Assembly (NCBI GenBank): GCA_001464955.1
Contig: LNEM01000006.1
Coordinates: forward strand, 62,001 to 126,000
DNA: 64,000 nt
From: Rhizobiales bacterium Ga0077537
GTDB taxonomy: Bacteria > Pseudomonadota > Alphaproteobacteria > Rhizobiales > Hyphomicrobiaceae
Reading direction: 5' to 3'
Below are positions 53,193-60,318 of this stretch, in pieces. The position numbers and the translations under genes are program-made. The notes beneath the pieces are model-generated. The model searched no databases. It was not told where the DNA came from and worked only from the letters and a program-made list of their open reading frames with translations. Each line of letters starts with the position of its first letter. Position 1 is the stretch's first letter.

Positions 53193-53256
53193 TGTCTATT
53201 TTAGACAATTTGTCTATTTCGTCATTATTGCACTTATGGGCCCTTTCATCTATAAT
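53193..53256 (+). promoter_or_regulatory. Promoter and operator of Phd/PIN operon
   Basis: TTGCAC and a perfect TATAAT are spaced by 17 bases at 53228-53256, 24 bases ahead of the antitoxin ATG. Just upstream is a perfect dyad TGTCTA-TTT-TAGACA and a further TGTCTATTT copy, suitable for antitoxin autorepression. Confidence 0.75.
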
Positions 53257-53280
53257 GAACTTATAGAGAAAGGAATACTC

Positions 53281-53532
53281 ATGCAAACCATTTCATCGAC
53301 CGATATGAAGCAGGGCTTCGGCGCAGCCCTTGACGCCGCTCAGCGGGAGCCCGTTATCATCACGAAGCAAAATCGTGGTGTTGCCGTGCTCATCTCAATA
53401 GCCGAGTTCGATAAGTTGCGCGGCTTGCGCGTCTCCGAATTCGAACGGCTGGCGCGCGACGTATCCGCCAAGGCGGCTCAACGCGGACTGACGGACGAAA
53501 AGCTGCAAGAAATCCTCTCAGATGTCTCGTAA
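53281..53532 (+). CDS. Phd/YefM-type antitoxin
   Basis: Eighty-three residues. MQTISSTDMKQGFGAALDAA then REPVIITKQNRGVAVLIS and FDKLRG is the Phd/YefM fold. It should bind DNA at the upstream dyad and neutralise the PIN toxin. GAAAGGA precedes the ATG. Overlaps the toxin by 11 bases. Confidence 0.88.
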   Translation: MQTISSTDMKQGFGAALDAAQREPVIITKQNRGVAVLISIAEFDKLRGLRVSEFERLARDVSAKAAQRGLTDEKLQEILSDVS

Positions 53533-53971
53533 TCACCTTCGGGTCGTCGTTGATACCAACGTCCTGGTAAGCGCGATCGTTCAGGCGGGTTCTGTTCCAA
53601 GCCAGGCTCTCAGTCTGGCGCAGAAGCTCGGCACCGTCCTGCTTTCGGAGGAGACCGCATCCGAGCTCAATGCGGTGCTGGCACGCCCCAAGCTGTCCCG
53701 GTTCGTCACTCCCGCCGAACTCGAGCCCACGATTGCCGCGCTCTGCGCCACTGCGGAGTGGGTTGCAGTCGTGTCGGCCGTTCGTGCCTGCCGTGACCCA
53801 GGAGACGACAAGTTCCTATCGCTCGCGATGTCCGGAGACGCCACCATCATCATGACTGGAGACGCGGACCTTCTTGCACTGCATCCGTTCGAGGGCGTCA
53901 GCATTCTCTCTCCGCGCCAGTTCCTGGATGCGTTCGCACTCGAGCAGCCAACGCCTGAGGACGCACCATGA
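53522..53971 (+). CDS. PIN-domain toxin
   Basis: A 149-residue PIN_3-type ribonuclease. VVVDTNVLVSAIVQAG gives the first acidic residue, the acidic ED/E around SEETASEL the second, and DPGDDKFLSLA with TGDADLL the rest. It cleaves RNA when the antitoxin is gone. Confidence 0.88.
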   Translation: MSRNHLRVVVDTNVLVSAIVQAGSVPSQALSLAQKLGTVLLSEETASELNAVLARPKLSRFVTPAELEPTIAALCATAEWVAVVSAVRACRDPGDDKFLSLAMSGDATIIMTGDADLLALHPFEGVSILSPRQFLDAFALEQPTPEDAP

Positions 53972-54147
53972 CAGACGGACCAACTGCTCCTGCTGGCAAG
54001 GATGCTGTCCCCGCCGCACATAGCGATCTCGCCGCCGTGTGGCTTCGTGACAATGCCGATGCCATCAAGGCGCATGATCAACGCGTTGCGGAACATGGCG
54101 TCCTCATCACGCCGATCTGGCTCAGGGGATCGGAGAACGAGCGATGA
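53968..54147 (+). CDS. CcdA-like small antitoxin
   Basis: Fifty-nine residues, overlapping the PIN stop by ATGA. Its second half WLRDNADAIKAHDQRVAEHG matches the C-terminal toxin-binding pattern of CcdA (W..EN..AI..YN..V...G). The N-terminal DNA-binding part is very short. No CcdB follows, which is unusual. Confidence 0.5.
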   Translation: MTDGPTAPAGKDAVPAAHSDLAAVWLRDNADAIKAHDQRVAEHGVLITPIWLRGSENER

Positions 54148-54365
54148 CCAAGCAGCACCGCACAAGACCCGGCGGACTACCGACGGTGAAAACTCTGGCG
54201 GACCTCAAGCAGTGGATGAAGGGTTGGCGAGTGGGCCCGGCGACCTCGTTCATATCGATATTCTCAAAGCAGAGGCGCGTCATCGCAAGGATGGAAAGCA
54301 ACCGACGTGACCGGGAGTCGGCTATCATGCCCCTGCCGTCAGGCACGCCCATGCACCCACAATGA
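54144..54365 (+). CDS. Small basic hypothetical protein
   Basis: A 73-residue basic protein (MTKQHRTRPGGLPTVKTLAD), coupled by ATGA to the CcdA-like gene. No match to CcdB. Unknown. Confidence 0.4.
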   Translation: MTKQHRTRPGGLPTVKTLADLKQWMKGWRVGPATSFISIFSKQRRVIARMESNRRDRESAIMPLPSGTPMHPQ

Positions 54366-54374
54366 GGTTTGCAA

Positions 54375-55193
54375 GTGGTAGACTTTCTCACTGGGAGGGA
54401 AGCGGCGTATTGCGAGGCCATTCTCGCTGAATTCGAACGGCAGGAGTGTCTCCCCGCCCTCACGCGCTCAGTCCGCGACGCCGGTCTTTCCACGGCAACC
54501 ATGCCGCTGCTGTTCGAGCTTCGCTTTGCCAAGTCTCTCAAGGACCGCAATCTTGCCGTCGAGTATGAGCGTCCCACGGTCGGGGCCACGAGCGTCGATT
54601 TCGCGTACGGTCACGTTCTTGCCGAGCTTGTCTCCATCAGCGCCTCCGAAGCCGTGCGTCGGGGAACACAGCAGCACGTCGATGATGATGGTATCCACTG
54701 GAGCCAGCTCCTGTTGGCCACCGACAACGACGATGCGCGTCTCTCCGAGGAAGGCGAGGTTCTGCTCGTCCAGCAGAAGATCACCGAAAAGGTGTTCCGT
54801 GACGGCCAACCGGTGAAGTTTCCTCTCCCCGCCGATCCCGGCCCCTATCACGTGATCGTCGTCGACATGCGAGGCTTCCTCGGCGGCGACGGCGGTGACC
54901 ACGGCGACTGCATCCAGCTCGCCTACGGCAACCCTCACGTCGGCGAATTCTTGCGCCGCTACTGGACCGATCCGCAGACCGGGCAGCGCGTTCCGATACG
55001 CGGCCTCTACGAGGACACACCACGCCCCCGCGGTGCCCCTGTCCTCCGGGCGAGGATTCACGGCATCCTGTTCACCCGTGACACGAGCTATGTGGACGGC
55101 GGGCTCATGGCGACCGCACTGCTCGCCCACAATCCCCATCTCATCACGACGCAGCCTGCCCTGGATGCCCTCAGGGCAGCCGTACTCGACTGA
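54375..55193 (+). CDS. Hypothetical protein, possible nuclease fold
   Basis: A 272-residue soluble protein. GTG at 54375 is the likely start because GAGG lies seven bases upstream; a TTG at 54369 is too close to it. The segment TSVDFAYGHVLAELVSI recalls the D...E-x-x core of PD-(D/E)XK nucleases but lacks the lysine. Later VIVVDMRGFLGGDGGDHGDC is notable. Function unknown. Confidence 0.5.
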   Translation: MVDFLTGREAAYCEAILAEFERQECLPALTRSVRDAGLSTATMPLLFELRFAKSLKDRNLAVEYERPTVGATSVDFAYGHVLAELVSISASEAVRRGTQQHVDDDGIHWSQLLLATDNDDARLSEEGEVLLVQQKITEKVFRDGQPVKFPLPADPGPYHVIVVDMRGFLGGDGGDHGDCIQLAYGNPHVGEFLRRYWTDPQTGQRVPIRGLYEDTPRPRGAPVLRARIHGILFTRDTSYVDGGLMATALLAHNPHLITTQPALDALRAAVLD

Positions 55194-55297
55194 TAGTCCC
55201 TCGGTCGTCCGAATGCCGGCTTCCTCGATGCTTGCTTTCCACGTAGAGCTAATATATTATCCCAATGTGGCGACAATTGCCATCAAGGGACAACATA

Positions 55298-55609
55298 TTG
55301 GCTCTGACACTGAAGACACGGACAGACGTCCAGCTTGAGGTCCGCGACCGCTTTAAGGCGCGCAGGCTTGGGCTGCGTCTTACCCAGGCGGGGCTCGCCA
55401 GGCGCTCCGGCGTCACGTTGGGCTCGCTGAAGCGCTTCGAGGCGACCGGCCTCATCGCGTTCGACTCTCTGCTCAAGCTCGCGCTCGTGCTCGACTGTCT
55501 CGCCGACTTCGACAAGTTGGCAGCCCACGATAGCACGTCCCTTGAGACGCGGACGCTCGACGAGGTCCTGGCCGCCGGCCGCACGCGCAAGAAGGGCCGG
55601 GTCAAGTGA
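55298..55609 (+). CDS. hipB: HipB-type antitoxin
   Basis: About 103 residues. The helix-turn-helix is LTQAGLARRSGVTLGSLKRF. A TTG at 55298 (reads MALTLKTRTDVQ) has AAGGGA upstream and matches typical HipB starts better than the ATG at 55265. Overlaps hipA by GTGA. Binds DNA and HipA. Confidence 0.85.
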   Translation: MALTLKTRTDVQLEVRDRFKARRLGLRLTQAGLARRSGVTLGSLKRFEATGLIAFDSLLKLALVLDCLADFDKLAAHDSTSLETRTLDEVLAAGRTRKKGRVK

Positions 55610-56967
55610 CGCACCGCCCGGCCACGCTTCTGAATGTGTTCCTCGACGGCCGTGAGCGCCGCAAGGTCGGGCGCCTCGCGGCGCAAGGCCGCCGCATCCT
55701 GTTCGAGTACGATCCCGCGTTCATCGCATCGGGGCTTCAGATCTCGCCGTTCCAGCTGCCGCTGCGGCCCGGCGTGATGGTCGACGACAAGCAAGTCTTC
55801 GACGGCCTGTTCGGTGTGTTCAACGACTCCCTGCCGGACGGCTGGGGACGGCTGCTTCTCGACCGCGCCGTCGAGCGCATCGGCATCGCGCGTCAGGAGC
55901 TGACACCGCTCGACCGCCTCGCGCATGTCGGCACGCACGGCATGGGCGCGCTCAGCTACGAGCCGGATCTGAGCGACAGTGACCGCGCCCCGGTCGTCCT
56001 GGAGCTCGACGCGATTGCGCGCGATGCCGCCACCGTCCTCAAAGGCGAGGAAGGGCCCGTCATCGAGAAGCTCCTGAAGCTCAACGGCGCCTCGGCCGGT
56101 ACGCGCCCGAAAGTGGTCGCGCTCGTCAGTGCCGATCGCACGCAGATCATTCATGGCCCGGCAACGCTGCCCAAGGGCTATGCCCACTGGATGATCAAGT
56201 TCCCGTCCGCGGGCGATGAGGCCACGTCCGGTGCGACCGAGTACGCCTACAGCCTGATGGCGCGTGCCGCCGGCATCGTGATGCCCGAGACGCATCTCTT
56301 CACCGCCGGGAAGAAGCGCTACTTCGGCATCAGACGCTTCGACCGGGACGGCAACCGCCGCATTCACATGCACAGCCTCTCCGGGCTCCTGCATGCCGAT
56401 CACCGCACCGCCGCACTCGACTATGACGGCTTCCTCAAAGCGACGCAGTTTCTGACCAGGGACGTAACCGAGGTCGAGCGTGCCTTCCGTCTCGCCTGCT
56501 TCAACGTGCTCGCCCGCAACCGCGACGATCACACCAAGAACATCTCCTTCCTGCTCGATGATCTCACAGGACAGTGGTCGCTCGCGCCGGCGTACGATTT
56601 GACCTACTCCGCGGGTCCGGGCGGTGAGCAGACCATGACCGTGATGGGCGAAGGCCGGAACCCCGGTCCGGACCACCTGCGGCAGCTCGCCCGCAAACAT
56701 GACCTGAGGAACGCCGAAGCCATTCTGGCCGCCGTCCAGAATGCGATCGCCAAGTGGTCCGACCATGCCGACGCCGCAGGTCTGGCGACGAAGGCCGCCA
56801 AGCTCGTCGGCGACAGAATCGTGCCGCAGGTGACGAAGACGGCTTCACCCGCGAAGAAAAAGGCAACGTCGAACAAACCGTCTGCCACCAGGACGGCATC
56901 TGCGAAGAACACGGCGGCTGCCAAGCCTGCCGCAAAGCCTCGTGCGAAGGGGCGCAGGAGGTCCTGA
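55606..56967 (+). CDS. hipA: HipA-type kinase toxin
   Basis: A 453-residue Ser/Thr kinase toxin. NGASAGTRPK at 160-169 is the phosphate loop, NRDDHTKN at 305-312 contains the catalytic Asp, and YDLTYS at 330-335 the metal Asp. HipA kinases act on translation factors and induce growth arrest. The C-terminal 40 residues are a Lys/Ala/Pro repeat tail (SPAKKKATSNKPSAT) like histone H1, not usual for HipA and possibly for DNA binding. Confidence 0.92.
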   Translation: MTHRPATLLNVFLDGRERRKVGRLAAQGRRILFEYDPAFIASGLQISPFQLPLRPGVMVDDKQVFDGLFGVFNDSLPDGWGRLLLDRAVERIGIARQELTPLDRLAHVGTHGMGALSYEPDLSDSDRAPVVLELDAIARDAATVLKGEEGPVIEKLLKLNGASAGTRPKVVALVSADRTQIIHGPATLPKGYAHWMIKFPSAGDEATSGATEYAYSLMARAAGIVMPETHLFTAGKKRYFGIRRFDRDGNRRIHMHSLSGLLHADHRTAALDYDGFLKATQFLTRDVTEVERAFRLACFNVLARNRDDHTKNISFLLDDLTGQWSLAPAYDLTYSAGPGGEQTMTVMGEGRNPGPDHLRQLARKHDLRNAEAILAAVQNAIAKWSDHADAAGLATKAAKLVGDRIVPQVTKTASPAKKKATSNKPSATRTASAKNTAAAKPAAKPRAKGRRRS

Positions 56968-56974
56968 CCGGGAT

Positions 56975-57030
56975 GGGCGCCTCCCCGCCAACCGGCGGGG
57001 ACCGGGCTCTCGTGAACCGAGCCCCGCAAT
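56975..57030. repeat. Double-hairpin repeat, copy 1
   Basis: A 56-base unit with two hairpins: CCCCGCC-AACC-GGCGGGG and GGGCTC-TCGTGAACC-GAGCCC. It lies between convergent hipA and fic. The second copy is beyond the fic start. Comparison is given in the findings. Confidence 0.85.
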
Positions 57031-57037
57031 GCCCTCC

Positions 57038-58297
57038 TCACCCCGGCAGCACACCGGGATAGAGGCCCGGCATCAGCCGTGGGGCAAGCTCGGCCGGAAA
57101 CGCGAGCGTATAGGGCGCACGTGTCGTCGCCGCTCGGATAATGCCGATCTCCACAAGCGGCTGTGCGATGCGCCGCGCCTGCCGTTCGTCGGTGCCGGCG
57201 AGGCCGGGCAAGTCCTTCCGCTCTAGACTGCCATTGAACAGGATGTGATCGAGGATGGCTTTGGCCTTCTCGTGAAGACGCTTGACCCGAATCTCATCAT
57301 CGGCCCACGCCATGATCCGGCCGCGCAGCTCCCTGGGTCGCATCAACCCTTCCATGAATTCGATCTGGTCGAGACACACATCCAGGAAATAGCGCGTGAA
57401 CTCGATCAGAGCTTCCTCCGAGAGATTCCCGCGCCCGTCGAGGTCGTTACGGCGCGGCAGGTCGCACGAAGCAAGATGGCTCTTATACGCATTGGTCGTG
57501 CGCGCAAGGCCGCGTGCCACCGACCACAGCCCACATGTGTCGAGTGCTTCCCGCAGCATCGCGTATGAAACGAGGCGTGCAACGCGCCCGTTTCCGTCGA
57601 GGAACGGGTGAATCCACAGCAGCCGGTGATGTGCAGCCGCCGTATTGAGCACGGTCTCGAAGCTTCCAAGCTTGCCGTATGACTGCTGCCACCGATCCAG
57701 ATGGCGCATGACGGCACCGGGACTCACGGGAATTAGCCGCCCGACCTCGACATGGTCGTGACGGATCTGGCCGGGCACGACAGGCAGGCGCTCTCCCGTC
57801 GAAGGCTGTCCGACCCATTTGAGGCCTTCCGGCAGGGCGTCATAGAAACGCCGATGGATCTGCAGCACGTGATCGACCGTGGCCGGCGCTCCCGCAAGTC
57901 CGCCCTCATCAATCCATCGTTGTACGGCGATATGCGCAACCGCCTCAAGCTGTAGGTCACGCTTCTTGGGGTCCTTGCTCGTCTCTCCGAACAGTGCGCG
58001 CTGAATGTCGGCCGGATGCGTGTTGTGACCTTCGATAAGGTTGGAGTAGTAGCAGTTCATCTCCCGCACGAGACTCGACAGAGGCTCGATCATGCCTTCC
58101 GGTAAGCGGCTTCGGAACGCTGCCGCTCTCTGCGTCAGCAGGAGGACGCGGTCGCTCAACCCCGCTCTGTGTCGCGACGATTCCGAGATCAGCAACGGCT
58201 CCATCCCGGAGACGGTCTCGCCTCGATCGACGGCGCTCTGCCGGCGACGTGTCTTGCCCGCCTTTTTGTCCGGTTCTTTGTCCTGTTTGCGCGCCAC
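57038..58297 (-). CDS. Fic-family AMP transferase
   Basis: A 419-residue Fic protein. The active site is HPFLDGNGR at 230-238. The inhibitory helix motif SNLIEG at 85-90 places it in the class with N-terminal autoinhibition. A C-terminal winged-helix follows (AKAILDHILFNGSLERKDLP). GTG start with GAGG upstream and a lysine-rich N-terminus. It adds AMP to target proteins; the target is unknown. Confidence 0.9.
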   Translation of the reverse strand: MARKQDKEPDKKAGKTRRRQSAVDRGETVSGMEPLLISESSRHRAGLSDRVLLLTQRAAAFRSRLPEGMIEPLSSLVREMNCYYSNLIEGHNTHPADIQRALFGETSKDPKKRDLQLEAVAHIAVQRWIDEGGLAGAPATVDHVLQIHRRFYDALPEGLKWVGQPSTGERLPVVPGQIRHDHVEVGRLIPVSPGAVMRHLDRWQQSYGKLGSFETVLNTAAAHHRLLWIHPFLDGNGRVARLVSYAMLREALDTCGLWSVARGLARTTNAYKSHLASCDLPRRNDLDGRGNLSEEALIEFTRYFLDVCLDQIEFMEGLMRPRELRGRIMAWADDEIRVKRLHEKAKAILDHILFNGSLERKDLPGLAGTDERQARRIAQPLVEIGIIRAATTRAPYTLAFPAELAPRLMPGLYPGVLPG

Positions 58298-58643
58298 AAG
58301 GCCCTCTTGAATCTGCAGTCAATGCAATGTGTTGAGGCCATATTAGCATGCCAACGCCCTGCAGTGTGACCGGTTTTTTGTCCGGTTTGATGTCCGCTTC
58401 CTGGTGAGCAGGGCGCCTCGCCGCCCACCGGCGGCGACAGGGCTCTCGTGAACCGAGCCCCGCAATCTGTCATTCCCGCGCGGGTCTCGGCCCTCCGGGC
58501 GTCCATCCCTGGCGCTCACGAATGCACCGGCCAGGGAGCACGCGGCGGCTCCGAGCAGATGCGCTCCTGCCCCATTCCATTCCAATTTCTCCATTGAAAT
58601 GCTTTGCGCAGCGTGCATTACTAATTCATATTTGGAGGAATTG
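58298..58643. other. Intergenic region with second hairpin repeat
   Basis: No gene supported. Contains the second double-hairpin repeat (58411-58466) and a short stretch that repeats the TTTTTGTCCGGTT word found in the fic start. Confidence 0.3.
58411..58466. repeat. Double-hairpin repeat, copy 2
   Basis: Same 56-base unit as at 56975, four differences. In the first hairpin one C to G is matched by G to C on the opposite arm, so the stem is kept. Confidence 0.85.
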
Positions 58644-59057
58644 ATGAGGACGAAGATTATAGCGAACATACTGGCCCTAGCCATTTTATCCGCTTGCGCC
58701 AAGAACACCAGTGACATTCAAGCTCAGTACGTCTCACCCCTGACCTACCAGGACTACACCTGCAAACAGATGCAGATGGAAATGCAGTCACTCTCTCGTC
58801 GCGTTTCCGAAGTGTCTGGCCAGGTCAATAAGACGGCGAGCGACGATAACGCCCAGATGGGAATCGGTCTTGTCCTCTTCTGGCCCGCGTTATTCTTTCT
58901 CGACGGTGACACGCCTCAGGCCAATGAATACGCGCGCCTAAAAGGCGAGTTCGAGGCCTTGGAGAAGGCCGCCATTCAAAAAGGATGCGGCTTCCAGATC
59001 GAGCGTCCTGTGATCCAGCAGCCGACTGCGAAGGCAGGCACAAGCCGCTACAATTGA
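58644..59057 (+). CDS. Lipoprotein
   Basis: A 137-residue lipoprotein. Lipobox LSAC near residue 17. YQDYTCKQMQMEMQSLSRRV is a coiled coil, followed by a hydrophobic stretch (GIGLVLFWPALFFLDGD). GGAGGAATTG precedes the ATG. Function unknown; outer-membrane or periplasmic. Confidence 0.65.
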   Translation: MRTKIIANILALAILSACAKNTSDIQAQYVSPLTYQDYTCKQMQMEMQSLSRRVSEVSGQVNKTASDDNAQMGIGLVLFWPALFFLDGDTPQANEYARLKGEFEALEKAAIQKGCGFQIERPVIQQPTAKAGTSRYN

Positions 59058-59215
59058 GCCTCACGGCGATAAATTGATCCCATATTGAGCCGAACGTATT
59101 GTTGCACTGCCGCATACTTGCCTGTGGGCAAATTTCTGAACGCGTCTTGCCGTGATTTGCCGGAGTGCTTGGATGAACACGGTTCTTTGTTCAATCCATA
59201 CTGGAGATCATTGCC

Positions 59216-59767
59216 ATGTCACAGAGTTACCCACCCCTTGCAGTTTTTCCCGACCTCAACTTCATCCTGCGCCTTCCGTCCGGTGCCGAGTACCGCGGCA
59301 AGCTCCGGCAGCATCCCTCGACCGAAGCCGACGGCGAGCACTGGTACGAAGGCTACCTGAAGGCCCAGCACAAGGATCACGTGACGGCCGACACCACCCT
59401 GCGCGACCAGTTCAACCGCGACGGCCTGAGGCCCGCTTACTTCCATGCCGACTCCAACGTCGAGCCGCTCCGCATCAAGCTGAACCGCATCCCGGCCGCC
59501 AAGCGCACGGAGAAGAACGCTGATACGCTGATCGGCGAGGTCTGGACGCACGAGGGTCTGTGGACCGTCATCTGCTCCCCGTCCGAGAGCGACAAGCTGC
59601 ACATCGCGGGCAGCGTCGTGCCCGCGCGCCATGAGTTGGAATTCGAGGGCAGCCGCATCCGGCAGTACGCCCCGGCCGTGCCCGTCGCCGATGAGCCTGC
59701 AGCGCAGGCGGCTCCGCAAGCGGCCGGCAAAGCCAAAGGCGGCCGTCCCGGCGCACGCCCCGCGTGA
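59216..59767 (+). CDS. Hypothetical protein
   Basis: A 183-residue soluble protein with alternating strands (FPDLNFILRLPSGAEYRGKL; LIGEVWTHEGLWTVICSPSE) and an Ala/Pro-rich basic tail. It is coupled by GTGA to the next gene. Function unknown. Confidence 0.55.
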   Translation: MSQSYPPLAVFPDLNFILRLPSGAEYRGKLRQHPSTEADGEHWYEGYLKAQHKDHVTADTTLRDQFNRDGLRPAYFHADSNVEPLRIKLNRIPAAKRTEKNADTLIGEVWTHEGLWTVICSPSESDKLHIAGSVVPARHELEFEGSRIRQYAPAVPVADEPAAQAAPQAAGKAKGGRPGARPA

Positions 59768-60018
59768 CCGCGCCGCGCGCCCGCCCCGTGTTCAGTGAGG
59801 TGACGCTCTCGCGCATCCTCTACGACGAGCCGGTCAGCACGCAAGATGCCGCCACTGGCATCATGCTCCAGTACCGCTTCGAGGAGCATGCCGGCGGGAA
59901 GCTGCGGATGACCGGTGGACACCTGCGCCACCGCGTCATCGCTGTCGGGTGTGAACCGGAGGAACTCAATCTCGTAGCCACACTCCTGCTCGACGGTCTC
60001 AAGGCTCAACCGGCGTGA
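59764..60018 (+). CDS. Small hypothetical protein
   Basis: Eighty-four residues, GTG start overlapping the previous stop. The core FSEVTLSRILYDEPVSTQDA and MLQYRFEEHAGGKL looks beta rich. Unknown. Confidence 0.5.
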   Translation: MTAPRARPVFSEVTLSRILYDEPVSTQDAATGIMLQYRFEEHAGGKLRMTGGHLRHRVIAVGCEPEELNLVATLLLDGLKAQPA

Positions 60019-60318
60019 AGTCTGCCGCACGCCGCAGACAAGCTCACTCTGGACTCACCAGGGGATGAGGCCGCCATCCCCCTCCGCCGCCGCGCTCGCC
60101 AGCCGGGGTGAGCGAGCGGCGGACGGCTCCTGGGGATGAAGAAGAAGCTCCCATGCTTATGGCAAAGCATCCCCAGATGACTGCGTCCGCACCTTTGAAT
60201 CCGACCCGCTTTTGTCCTATGCTGATCACTCGCATCGCTGCAGCTCGGGGAACATACGTCCGAAAGCCGTCTAGACCACGACAACGAGCCCAACCGATGC
60301 GACTGGAGGGGGTTGGGA
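60019..60318. other. Intergenic region before hsdR::hsdS
   Basis: No gene supported. Contains the hairpin listed separately and the leader of the restriction gene. Confidence 0.3.
60061..60081. terminator. Hairpin downstream of small genes
   Basis: GGGGATG-AGGCCGC-CATCCCC, 7-bp perfect stem 40 bases after the stop, followed by a further imperfect GC-rich stem. Likely terminator or RNA structure, although no T run follows. Confidence 0.4.
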
